From Pinibacter sp031553495 (GTDB lineage: Bacteria; Bacteroidota; Bacteroidia; Chitinophagales; Chitinophagaceae): a stretch of DNA of 64,000 nucleotides. The translations under genes were made by a program, and so were the position numbers. The stretch is taken from positions 310,001-374,000 of the forward strand of contig JAVBLN010000007.1 of NCBI GenBank assembly GCA_031553495.1, in the 5' to 3' direction. Positions 44,533-52,852 of this stretch are shown here, piece after piece. Numbering within the stretch: position 1 is the first letter of the stretch; each line of letters begins with the position of its first letter. The notes below the pieces were generated by a model, which was not told the origin of the DNA, made no database searches, and was given only the letters and a program-made list of their open reading frames with translations.

Positions 44533-45807
44533 TTATAAGCCTGTTGAAACCGATTTTAATCCTCTTTCATTTATCAATGCCTTTCTTACTTGTAAATCGC
44601 GAAACGCTTTTAATGGGTTCAATGCACCACCGCTGCGCAAACGAGCTTCCGCTGCAATTGCACGTACATCGGTGCGGGCGGCTTGCTGCAGAACTTCTTG
44701 GCATTTTACCACATCATTGGTTTGTTGTGCTTCCTGTAATTCATTTTTGTTTACAAGCAATGCCTGTGTATAAGCGATCATAATCGCTTCAATAGATTGC
44801 AGCAGATCTTCCAGCGGATCTTTTACATTGTGCGACGCGTCTATCATCCAGCCAAGGCCTGCAGCGTGATCCATGCCTCTTGCATCCATACCTTCCACCA
44901 GTTCGTTAAAAATTAAAAACAATTGGTATGGTTTAATGCTGCCCACGGTAAGGTCGTCATCACCATATTTGGAATCGTTGAAATGGAAACCGCCTAATTT
45001 TTTTTCCATTAATAATAATGAAACGATTTGCTCAATGTTTGCATTTGGCAAGTGATGTCCGAGGTCAACTAATGTATAAGCCTTATCGCCAAGTTTGGAA
45101 GCGTACAAAAGCGATTGTCCCCAGTCGCCCACTGTTGTTGAATAAAAGTTGGGTTCAAATGCTTTGTATTCAACAAATATTTTCCAATTGGTAGGGAGTG
45201 CTTCATAAATTTCGCGGAGGCTTTCTAAAGTATTTTGAAATGCTTTACGGAAGTTCAGTTGCCCCGGAAAACAAGAGCCGTCTGCCAGCCATACTGTAAG
45301 CGCTTCCGAACCAAGCTCCACTCCATGTTTGATCACTTCAATATTATGATCAATCGCTTGTTTGCGAACCGCTTTATCTACATGTTGCAGCGAACCGAAT
45401 TTGTAGCTTAGTTTTTGATCGGGCTGATCCTGGAATGTGTTGGAGTTTACCGCATCAAACTTTAATCCATGCTGTGCCGCCAGTGATTTTATTGCAGACG
45501 CATCCGATGGAATATCCCAGGGTATATGTAGAGAAATAGCGCCGCTCGATTGATTTAATGCATGAAGCAAACCAATGTCCTCAATTTTTTCTTCAAGGGT
45601 GCGCGGCTCGCCGCCATTGGGAAACCGGCCAAAGCGGGTACCGCCAGTACCCAAAGCCCACGAGGGAATGGCCACCTGGAATTTTATTAACTTTTGTAAA
45701 ATGTCTTCAAGATTTTTTATTTCAGTGGCAGCAAATTCAAATCTGCGTACGTGTTCAGCCAGTCCTTCCTGGTTGAATTCTGCTATTATGTTTTTATTTA
45801 TTAACAT
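44533..45807 (-). CDS. L-rhamnose isomerase, sugar isomerase type
   Basis: A 424-residue TIM-barrel isomerase related to the Pseudomonas-type L-rhamnose isomerase, which converts L-rhamnose to L-rhamnulose. Metal ligands are visible: Glu in FVEYKAFEPNFY, Asp in LVDLGHHLPNANIEQ, His in GGFHFNDSKYGDDD and the following Asp residues. Opening SWALGTGGTRFGRFP is characteristic of this group. It is not the E. coli RhaA family, so I leave the symbol empty. Second gene of the cluster, 67 bases after the aldolase. Confidence 0.92.
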   Translation of the reverse strand: MLINKNIIAEFNQEGLAEHVRRFEFAATEIKNLEDILQKLIKFQVAIPSWALGTGGTRFGRFPNGGEPRTLEEKIEDIGLLHALNQSSGAISLHIPWDIPSDASAIKSLAAQHGLKFDAVNSNTFQDQPDQKLSYKFGSLQHVDKAVRKQAIDHNIEVIKHGVELGSEALTVWLADGSCFPGQLNFRKAFQNTLESLREIYEALPTNWKIFVEYKAFEPNFYSTTVGDWGQSLLYASKLGDKAYTLVDLGHHLPNANIEQIVSLLLMEKKLGGFHFNDSKYGDDDLTVGSIKPYQLFLIFNELVEGMDARGMDHAAGLGWMIDASHNVKDPLEDLLQSIEAIMIAYTQALLVNKNELQEAQQTNDVVKCQEVLQQAARTDVRAIAAEARLRSGGALNPLKAFRDLQVRKALINERGLKSVSTGL

Positions 45808-45874
45808 AAAAATGAAATGATGATTTTATGTTTATAATAGTAATTGTTTTTATATACTAACAATAACGAATACT

Positions 45875-47176
45875 CTAATTTTTAATAAACGCGATTCTCA
45901 ATTCTTCCACCTGTTCGTCATTAATGGGAACCATTTTGCCGATAGGCGCACTCATCACCAGCGATTTCGCGCTGAACTCAGCCACTTCAAGGTAGTCGAA
46001 CGTTTGTAACAATCCGTCTCCGGCCACTATCACGCAATCGTTTTTAATAATTACCGCAGGGTGGCTTCTCGAAATAGAATCGGCAACATCCGGCTTTCCG
46101 TAGTTGTGTGATGCGAATTCAAGACATTGCACATCCTGCAGAAAAATCCAGCTTTCAGGAATGGTGCGCACGTTGAAGTGCGAGCCTGTTACCGCGAATG
46201 CCATCAGGTAAGGCGATTGCGTGGAAATAATTGAATTAATGTCAGGATGTTTTTTATAAATATCCTGGTGAAGATGTGTCATCAGACTATGATATTTTCC
46301 CGGCTCACGCTTGCTGTCTTTAATTTGCACAATGTCTTCCGGCTGCAGATCCCAGCGCGGCACATCAGTAGGAGTGATCAGAAAATCGTTTCCTTTCCAG
46401 CGTGTAGAAATAGTTCCATAAGAAGATATCATTAAACCTTGTCTACAGGCTCTTCGCACAATATCGCAAATTTGACGACGTTTTTCTCTTTCGTCAGAAC
46501 TGTATTCCACCACATCCATTTCAGGTAGTAAGTTCGGACGCTGTGCTTCATACGCGTCAATTTCCTGTTCGGAAAGATATGATGGTTTACCAATCAGGCT
46601 ACCGTAAAGTATGGTTCTGGCGCAAAATTCCAGCGTTTCGAACCGTTGAAAAGTGTCGCGCATATCGGTGCCGCCCACCACTGTTCCATGATTTTCCATA
46701 ATTACGGAATTGAAACCTTTGATGAATTCTTTTGCTATAGCATCACCCAGCGCCGCGCTGCCGGGAAGCTTATACTCCGCATAACCCACGGCGCCACACA
46801 CTTTGCGCGACTGTAATAAAATATTTGAATTGGGAATTTCTCTTACTATGGAAAAGGAAACGAGTGCCGGCGGATGCGCATGAATAATGGCTTTTATATC
46901 CGGTCTCGCTTCATAAATAGCTTTGTGAAACGGAAATTCTGATGATGGTTTATGACGTCCTATAATAGATCCATCCTTTTTTACGCACACAATATCCGCA
47001 GGCAGCAGCGAGCCTTTATCAATCGCGGAAGGCGTAATCCAAATGTCGCCATTTTCATCAATGATAGAAATGTTTCCTCCCGAAGTAGTCGTTAATCCTC
47101 TTTTATAAACTCTGTCAATCACTAGTGTTATCTGATCCCGCGGATGCATCAGGCGGGTGCTAAGAATGTCATTCAT
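45875..47176 (-). CDS. tandem class II aldolase, likely rhamnulose-1-phosphate aldolase
   Basis: A 433-residue protein made of two class II aldolase/adducin domains. Domain 1 (about residues 10-210) has an intact zinc site: Glu80 region SSEFPFH, His99 and His101 in HAHPPA, His163 in ENHGTVVGG. Domain 2 (about 230-425) is homologous but lacks these residues: STQSPY replaces the HAHPP site and KNDCVIVAG replaces ENHG. It should cleave rhamnulose-1-phosphate to dihydroxyacetone phosphate and L-lactaldehyde, judged from the gene cluster. It is the first gene of the cluster. Confidence 0.85.
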   Translation of the reverse strand: MNDILSTRLMHPRDQITLVIDRVYKRGLTTTSGGNISIIDENGDIWITPSAIDKGSLLPADIVCVKKDGSIIGRHKPSSEFPFHKAIYEARPDIKAIIHAHPPALVSFSIVREIPNSNILLQSRKVCGAVGYAEYKLPGSAALGDAIAKEFIKGFNSVIMENHGTVVGGTDMRDTFQRFETLEFCARTILYGSLIGKPSYLSEQEIDAYEAQRPNLLPEMDVVEYSSDEREKRRQICDIVRRACRQGLMISSYGTISTRWKGNDFLITPTDVPRWDLQPEDIVQIKDSKREPGKYHSLMTHLHQDIYKKHPDINSIISTQSPYLMAFAVTGSHFNVRTIPESWIFLQDVQCLEFASHNYGKPDVADSISRSHPAVIIKNDCVIVAGDGLLQTFDYLEVAEFSAKSLVMSAPIGKMVPINDEQVEELRIAFIKN

Positions 47177-47266
47177 TTTTTTCGTTCTGTTTTATATTTT
47201 CTACGATCAAATAATTTGTCGGGTACTTTGGTATAAGCCGGTGAGTATGTCTGCTTTTATTCTTTA

Positions 47267-47396
47267 ATCAGCATAAAAATGTGCAAAGAACTTTTTTGTT
47301 GGACCAGCGGTATTGCTACTATTAAGCATCGTTGTGTCACTCACTTGTACGGTAGTAATTCTATTCATCAAATGGGTATAGTCCTGCACAAAATTA
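47267..47396 (+). repeat. dispersed repeat copy 16, class A, forward, long form
   Basis: Core 47327-47346 exact; right repeat GTACGGTAGTAATTCTATTC. The left module CAGCATAAAAATGTGCAAAG (from 47270) and a degenerate right module CCTGCACAAAATTATTAAC are both present. It lies upstream of the aldolase gene and also upstream of the divergent dehydrogenase. Confidence 0.93.
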
Positions 47397-47507
47397 TTAA
47401 CAACTGCCTCTTCATGGTTTAGTAAAGCTATTTGAAGTAAGGAGAATAAGTGTCATGTACTGTCCTTGTTTTGAAGTAAAGTATCGGCTTTTTTAACTTT
47501 TTTAAAA

Positions 47508-47606
47508 CAGATTTTAACCACAGGGGGCACAAAGGTGCACAAGTGCTGCTTGTGATTCAATCATACCTAGTGTGCCTCCTATTGTGTCCATTGTGGTTAA
47601 AATCTG
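47508..47606. repeat. inverted repeat, 15-bp perfect arms
   Basis: CAGATTTTAACCACA (47508-47522) and TGTGGTTAAAATCTG (47592-47606) enclose about 69 bases containing GGGGGCACAAAGGTGCAC and TGTGCCTCCTATTGTGTCC. The form ATTTTAACCAC...CACAAAGG resembles intergenic repeats seen in many bacteria. The next bases, GTCAGGTCCTGAAAAAAGTA, match the reverse complement of 19391-19417. The remainder of this 614-base gap has GGCAACTGGTAACCGGCAAC words and no gene. Confidence 0.85.
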
Positions 47607-47790
47607 ACATCTTTGTCAGGTCCTGAAAAAAGTAAACAGTTTTTTTATGTTGTACTGCTTGTACTCCAACACTGGCAACTGGTAACCGGCAACTGATTTC
47701 TTACTTCAACAACCAATATTTCGGATCTCAAATGAATTATATAGAGTTATTTTGCTGTTGGTTATTTAAAGAATTTTTAAATCAGAAAGT

Positions 47791-48771
47791 ATGAAAGTAT
47801 TTGTAACAAGAGAGATTCCCGCGGTAGGTGTAAAAATGATGCAGGACGCAGGCATAGTAGTAAAACAATGGCATGAGAAAAGAGAACTGACACAAAAGGA
47901 ACTGATCGCATATTGCATGGATCATGATGCGCTGTTGAGTGCAGGGCGGCTAAAACTGGATAAAATATTTATGCACAAATGTTCGCATCTTAAAGTGATC
48001 TCTTTGTATTCTGTGGGCTTTGATAGTGTGGATGTGGATACTGCTACAAAGCTGTCGATACCGGTGGGCAATACTCCTGGTGTGCTGAGTGGCGCCACCG
48101 CTGATACCGCTTTTCTATTAATGCTTGCAACATCGCGAAAAGCCTTTTTTCATCATCGTCGCGTTATTAATGGCGATTGGGATTTTTATGATCCTACTGC
48201 TAACCTGGGAATTGAGTTGAACGGGAAAACGCTGGGTATTTTCGGATTAGGTAAAATTGGTTTTGAAATGGCAAAAAAATCCATTGGCGCTTATGGTATG
48301 AATGTAATTTATTGCAACCGTAGTGAAAATAAAGAGGCGGAAAAGAAGCTAAAAGCCATGCGGGTTTCTTTTGACGAATTGCTGAAGCGCAGTGATGTTA
48401 TATCTGTGCATAGTGCGCTTACAGATGAAACCAAAGGCGTGTTCAACAAAGACGCGTTCTATAAAATGAAACCGGGGTCAATGTTTATAAATACTGCGAG
48501 GGGAGCGATTCATAATGAAAAAGATTTAACCGCGGCATTGAAAAAAGGTGTTATTTGGGGTGCAGGACTTGATGTTACCAATCCCGAACCTATGCAGCCG
48601 GAAAACCCATTGTTGAAAATGCCAAATGTGTGCGTGTTGCCGCATATAGGTTCCGCTACCGAAGAAACCCGGAATGCTATGGCAAAAATGGCAGCCGAAA
48701 ATGTAATTGCAGGATTGCGTGGAAAAAAACTTCCTCATGTGGTGAATGGAGACGTATATGATAAAAAATAA
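47791..48771 (+). CDS. D-isomer-specific 2-hydroxyacid dehydrogenase
   Basis: A 326-residue NAD(P)-dependent enzyme of the glyoxylate/hydroxypyruvate reductase group. NAD-binding motif GIFGLGKIGFEMA (GxGxxG); catalytic Arg in FINTARGAIHNEKDL, Glu in TNPEPMQPENP and His in VLPHIGSATEET. The likely reaction is reduction of glyoxylate, hydroxypyruvate or another 2-oxoacid; the true substrate cannot be read from sequence. It is divergent from the rhamnose cluster, but a direct role there is not supported. Confidence 0.92.
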   Translation: MKVFVTREIPAVGVKMMQDAGIVVKQWHEKRELTQKELIAYCMDHDALLSAGRLKLDKIFMHKCSHLKVISLYSVGFDSVDVDTATKLSIPVGNTPGVLSGATADTAFLLMLATSRKAFFHHRRVINGDWDFYDPTANLGIELNGKTLGIFGLGKIGFEMAKKSIGAYGMNVIYCNRSENKEAEKKLKAMRVSFDELLKRSDVISVHSALTDETKGVFNKDAFYKMKPGSMFINTARGAIHNEKDLTAALKKGVIWGAGLDVTNPEPMQPENPLLKMPNVCVLPHIGSATEETRNAMAKMAAENVIAGLRGKKLPHVVNGDVYDKK

Positions 48772-48806
48772 AAAGCTTTGAGTGTTTAAAAAATTTCTGA
48801 AAAGCA

Positions 48807-48839
48807 AAAGAGGCTATATTTTTTAGATATAGCCTCTTT
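48807..48839. terminator. hairpin between dehydrogenase and tRNA-Ala
   Basis: Arms AAAGAGGCTATAT and ATATAGCCTCTTT with a 7-base loop. It probably ends the dehydrogenase transcript and, on the minus strand, the tRNA transcript. The following T-run is short. Confidence 0.85.
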
Positions 48840-48844
48840 ATTTG

Positions 48845-48918
<74 letters not shown>

Positions 48919-48968
48919 TTTTGCAGATTGCAAAAATAGGCTTGTGAAACTGTAAAACAAAAAAATTA

Positions 48969-49127
48969 TTTTACGCTTTACCCGGCATAGATTAGTGCAT
49001 GAATGCTTAACCTTGCCGAATAGCATTCCTACCGTACAAGTGAGTGACACAACGATGCTTAATAGTAGCAATGCCGCCGGTCCCCCAAAAAAAAATCGAT
49101 GCATAACATGATGCGGTGTGAAGTAAA
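48969..49127 (-). repeat. dispersed repeat copy 17, class A, full length
   Basis: About 159 bp. Plus-strand left end TTTTACGCTTTACCCGGCAT and right end GATGCGGTGTGAAGTAAA form a degenerate terminal inverted repeat. Reverse core 49038-49057 exact; GCATTCCTACCGTAC and AATGCCGCCGGTCCCCC flank it. It directly abuts the citrate synthase terminator. Confidence 0.92.
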
Positions 49128-49160
49128 AAAAAGCCGCCAATAAAATACCGGCGGCTTTTT
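49128..49160 (-). terminator. intrinsic terminator of citrate synthase gene
   Basis: Arms AAAAAGCCGCC and GGCGGCTTTTT around an 11-base loop; on the minus strand it is followed by a run of T. It starts about 20 bases after the citrate synthase stop codon. Confidence 0.92.
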
Positions 49161-49181
49161 CGCATTTTATAATTTCCGGGA

Positions 49182-50507
49182 TTAATCTCCCCATATTTTC
49201 TCTTCTTTTCTCAACCATTTTTTCACCTGTTCCGTGGTAATGGATTTCGGACGCTCGATAGGATAATTTAAAGCCCTGTCCCAGCAAAGACTTGCCAATA
49301 CACCCAGTGCGCGGCTCACGCCAAACAACACAGTGTAGTATTCATACTCTACCATGCCATAGTGCACCAGCAGCGCACCGCTATGCGCATCCACATTTGG
49401 CCAGGGATTTTTTATTTTTCCCATCGATTGCAAAATAGGAGGCACCATTTCATAAATATTCCAAACGGTGCGGCAAAGCTTATCCTGCGGCATATGTTTT
49501 TTTCCAAACTCCATTTGAGCAGTAAAGCGCGGGTCTGTTTTGCGCAGTACGGCATGTCCGTAGCCCGGCACCACTTTCCCTTCAGCTAAAGTTCTTTTAG
49601 TATAGTCCGCAATTTCTTCGCGGGCCGGGAGGTCGGTACCAAGTTCTTTGTGCATTTCGTATATCCATTTGATCACCTCTTGGTTGGCGAGGCCGTGGAG
49701 CGGACCGGAAAGGCCGTTCATGCCTGCGGCAAAACTTAAGTAAGGATCGCTAAGCGCAGAACCTACAAGATGCGTGGAGTGCGCGGATACATTACCTCCT
49801 TCATGGTCTGCGTGAATGGTCATATATAAGCGCATCAGTTCTCTGAAATCATCGTTTTCGTAGCCCAGCATATGCGCAAAGTTTCCTGCCCAGTCAAGCA
49901 TACCATCGGGGTTAATGTGGTCGTTATTTTTATACTTGCGACGATAAATATATGCCGCAATGCGGGGCAGCCTCGCTATCAGATTAAGTACGTCGTCAAA
50001 CGTAGCGTTCCAGTAATCTTTTTTATTCATTCCTTTCGCATACTCACGCGAAAAAATACTTTCAGTTTGCAAAGCCATAATGGCGGTTACAAACATTGTC
50101 ATGGGATGAGTAGAAATAGGAAGCGCGTCAATGGTGTGAAACACATGGTTAGGCACGTGCGAACGCCGTTGCAGCGTAGATGTTATCAGCTCCACTTCAT
50201 CAGCGTTAGGCATTTCGCCCATAAGCATTAAGTAAAATAATCCTTCTGGTAACGGTTCGCTTCCTCCTTTTATTTTCGGAAGTTTTTGTTGTAACTCCGG
50301 AATTGAATAACCTCTGAAGCGAATACCTTCTTGCGGATCCAGCAGGGAGGTTTCAGATACCAACCCTGTAATGCCGCGCATACCCTGATAGATCTGTGCA
50401 AGTGTTACTTCGCCGATAACATCATTGGCGTGATCTTTCAATATTTCTTTTATTTGGGCCGCTGCCTCATCAGCCTTTTTCTTGAATCTTTCTTTTAATA
50501 CTTCCAT
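49182..50507 (-). CDS. citrate synthase, mitochondrial-type
   Basis: A 441-residue citrate (Si)-synthase that condenses oxaloacetate and acetyl-CoA to enter the TCA cycle. Catalytic His in GPLHGLANQE, His in VVPGYGHAVLRKTDPR and Asp in PWPNVDAHSGALL. Long stretches, such as SALSDPYLSFAAGMNG and YYTVLFGVSRALGVLA, are close to what I remember of animal mitochondrial citrate synthase rather than to E. coli GltA. Monocistronic, with its own terminator. I do not use gltA because it would suggest the other family. Confidence 0.95.
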   Translation of the reverse strand: MEVLKERFKKKADEAAAQIKEILKDHANDVIGEVTLAQIYQGMRGITGLVSETSLLDPQEGIRFRGYSIPELQQKLPKIKGGSEPLPEGLFYLMLMGEMPNADEVELITSTLQRRSHVPNHVFHTIDALPISTHPMTMFVTAIMALQTESIFSREYAKGMNKKDYWNATFDDVLNLIARLPRIAAYIYRRKYKNNDHINPDGMLDWAGNFAHMLGYENDDFRELMRLYMTIHADHEGGNVSAHSTHLVGSALSDPYLSFAAGMNGLSGPLHGLANQEVIKWIYEMHKELGTDLPAREEIADYTKRTLAEGKVVPGYGHAVLRKTDPRFTAQMEFGKKHMPQDKLCRTVWNIYEMVPPILQSMGKIKNPWPNVDAHSGALLVHYGMVEYEYYTVLFGVSRALGVLASLCWDRALNYPIERPKSITTEQVKKWLRKEEKIWGD

Positions 50508-50630
50508 TTACAGTAGTTTTCAAAAATTATTAAAAATTCAGAATGCGGTTAAAGTTACTTAATCGAATTTGCTGAAACAAATTAAAAGTATGAGATAAAC
50601 ATATTATTGACAAAAGGATTGAGAGGGAAA

Positions 50631-50740
50631 TGCTGCAAGTGGCAGGTTGCAGGTGTTTCAGTACAGGTAAATTCTACATCATTTAAGTTGTTTAAAATTG
50701 GAACAGGGTTTTGGCGCTTGCTACTTGTAACCTGTGACCT
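50631..50740. repeat. ~110-bp intergenic repeat, copy 2
   Basis: Inverted counterpart of 24609-24716. Shared pieces on this strand: GTTGCAGGTGTTTCAGTA, CTACAT and GGCGCTTGCTAC. It lies between the citrate synthase and LptF/G genes, with no dispersed repeat beside it. Confidence 0.7.
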
Positions 50741-50761
50741 CTGAAAACTGATTGCTCCTTT

Positions 50762-51856
50762 CTACTTTGGCGCTCTTTTATACAACACGAATGCCGCTAA
50801 GCTGTATATAATGTTGGGAAGCCATGCAGCCAGCATGGGGTGTAAATTTCCTTTGGTAGAGAATACGGTGGAGAATTTGTCCATAACTACAAATGATGCG
50901 GCCATTACAATGCCAATGGCAAGGTTGAGCCCACTGCCGCCGCGTGTTTTTCGGGCAGCTACCGATACGCCTATAACCGTGAGGATAAGAATGGCGACCG
51001 GTGTGGCATTGCGCCTGTGCAATTCCACTTTATAAGTGTTGAGCCCTTCACCTCCGCGTAGCTCCTCCAGTTTGATATATGCTCTTAATTCAGGCGTCGT
51101 AAGTTTATCTTTCAGGTATTCATCTCTGCGCAGATCTTTGGGAAGAACGTTCAGGTTTAAACTTAGTGTGGGTATTACTTTCAGCGTTTCGTGCAATCCG
51201 TTTATTGTACGTTCGATTACACGTTCGGCTTTCCACTTTTTAGTGGTAGTATCCCATTGTATATTGTCGCCGCGAAGATTATAGTAAACCGAATTGTTGC
51301 GTACTTTTTCCAGGAAGAAATTGTTGGCGGCTTTTCTTGCTGTGTCATAATAACGGAATCCTACATAGGTAACGGAATCCGCCCTGAAATAATAGTCGGA
51401 CGATGTGTTGGTGCCACCCGGCATATAGCCGCTGTGCCTGTCGATATATGTAGCCTGAAAATCGCTTCGTATTTCCTGGGCGCGTGGTATAACATATGCC
51501 ATCATTAACCACAATATTATCGCCAGCAGTATGCCTCCAATAAAGTAGGGCCGCAACATGCGGTTATATGGAATTCCACTTGCAAGAATGGCCACCGTTT
51601 CTGTGCGTGCCGCCATTTTGGATGTAAAAAAAATGATGGCGATAAATACGATTAATGGAAAGATCATGGAAATGATAAACGGTACAAAACCAAAATAGTA
51701 TTTAGTGATGATTCCTGAAAATGGCAATCCCGATTTTACAAAATCATCTGTTTTTTCGCTTATATCGATAACAACAGCAATAACCGTTATGGCTATGATG
51801 GCGAACAGAAATGTTACCAGGAATTTTTTCAGTATATACCAGTCTAGTATTTTCAT
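50762..51856 (-). CDS. LptF/LptG family permease
   Basis: A 364-residue inner-membrane protein of the YjgP/YjgQ family, which with LptB forms the ABC exporter that extracts lipopolysaccharide toward the outer membrane. Opening KILDWYILKKFLVTFLFAI, several N-terminal transmembrane segments, a ~200-residue periplasmic jelly-roll domain (about residues 120-270) and C-terminal membrane helices with GGSGLNLAIGIVMA. It cannot be told apart as LptF or LptG from this alone; both may be needed. Confidence 0.92.
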   Translation of the reverse strand: MKILDWYILKKFLVTFLFAIIAITVIAVVIDISEKTDDFVKSGLPFSGIITKYYFGFVPFIISMIFPLIVFIAIIFFTSKMAARTETVAILASGIPYNRMLRPYFIGGILLAIILWLMMAYVIPRAQEIRSDFQATYIDRHSGYMPGGTNTSSDYYFRADSVTYVGFRYYDTARKAANNFFLEKVRNNSVYYNLRGDNIQWDTTTKKWKAERVIERTINGLHETLKVIPTLSLNLNVLPKDLRRDEYLKDKLTTPELRAYIKLEELRGGEGLNTYKVELHRRNATPVAILILTVIGVSVAARKTRGGSGLNLAIGIVMAASFVVMDKFSTVFSTKGNLHPMLAAWLPNIIYSLAAFVLYKRAPK

Positions 51857-51902
51857 GAGTTGTAAAACCTGACAAATGTAGTGTTTTTCGGGAGTAATTA
51901 AT

Positions 51903-52165
51903 TAAATGGAGAATTGAGAATTGAGAGTTGAGAGTGCTTTATAGTTGAAAGTTGAAAGTGTTTTATGGGTTGTAAAAAATGATTAAAGGGAAAAATTAAT
52001 GAAAAAATTGCGACTACGAATATCCGCTTTGTGCGCAGGACTCCCTTCACCTTAGGAGAAGGTCCGGGGATGAGGTTGAAATAGTTGAAAGTTGAAAGTG
52101 CTTTTTACACTGATTGCAAGCAAAAACAAAAGCACTCATTACTCAAAACTCATTACTCATAACTT
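51903..52165. repeat. word-repeat region in LptF/G upstream gap
   Basis: Contains tandem words GAGAATTGAGAATTGAGAG, AGTTGAAAGTTGAAAGTG (twice), AGCACTCATTACTCAAAAC and CATTACTCATAACTTG. Around 52041-52075 is CTCCCTTCACCTTAGGAGAA then GGTCCGGGGATGAGG, a form I recall as common in intergenic DNA of Bacteroidota. The part from about 52108 to 52150 is the inverted copy of 23614-23655. No gene is visible. Confidence 0.7.
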
Positions 52166-52244
52166 GTTGAATAGTATTACAGCCGTACAAGTGAGTGACA
52201 CAACGATGCTTAATAGTAGCAATACCGCTGGTTCCCAAAAAAAA
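52166..52244 (-). repeat. dispersed repeat copy 18, class A, reverse
   Basis: Exact reverse core 52189-52208, with GAATAGTATTACAGCCGTAC on the left and TAGTAGCAATACCGCTGG, TTCCC and an A-run on the right. It ends about 60 bases upstream of the GYF_2 protein start. Confidence 0.95.
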
Positions 52245-52306
52245 GCCTATTTGGAATTCGGTTTTTAATTTTTATATTTATTGGTAACCGAAGCCATAGA
52301 ACTAAT

Positions 52307-52822
52307 ATGCTCATATACTACCTGAGAAATGAAACTATTGAAGGCCCCTATTCAATAGAAGAGTTGAAGCGGCGGAAAATAGCGTCAGATACCAAGATTT
52401 GGTATAAAAACAGCTCTGAATGGAAAAGGCTTGACCAGGTTCCGGAAGTGTACGAACATTTTTTGGATAATGGCATTTTTTTGACTGATGCCGATGGTGC
52501 TTTTTCCCGCATGGGCGCATATATGAAGCGGTTTAAGTGGCTGTTCATTTGGATGGCGTTTCATGTATCTGCTTTAATTCTTTCTTATACTCAAACGCCT
52601 CCTTTTAATTATTCAGGCGAGCCGGTTCCGGAAAAATTTTGGCCATTCATCAAATTTACCGACGCAGCATATACTAAAATAAAAAGCAATCCCGAGGTAT
52701 GGGGAACTATGGTAAAATTTAACGGCATTTTTGCGTACTACGACTGGTCGGAGTTTAGCGTGTATGTAGGCGGTGTGCTGTTTGTATTATTGCTGTATTA
52801 TACTTATAAACAGGCTGCTTGA
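52307..52822 (+). CDS. GYF_2 (DUF4339) domain membrane protein
   Basis: A 171-residue protein. Residues 1-48 form a GYF_2-type domain (YYLRNETIEGPYSIEELKRR then KIWYKNSSEWKRLDQV), a putative peptide-binding module. Two hydrophobic segments follow, at about residues 76-96 and 148-166, so it is probably an inner-membrane protein. Function is unknown; a signalling or scaffold role is only a guess. Confidence 0.85.
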   Translation: MLIYYLRNETIEGPYSIEELKRRKIASDTKIWYKNSSEWKRLDQVPEVYEHFLDNGIFLTDADGAFSRMGAYMKRFKWLFIWMAFHVSALILSYTQTPPFNYSGEPVPEKFWPFIKFTDAAYTKIKSNPEVWGTMVKFNGIFAYYDWSEFSVYVGGVLFVLLLYYTYKQAA

Positions 52823-52852
52823 ATTTTATGACCTGGATGAAGATGAAAAATA

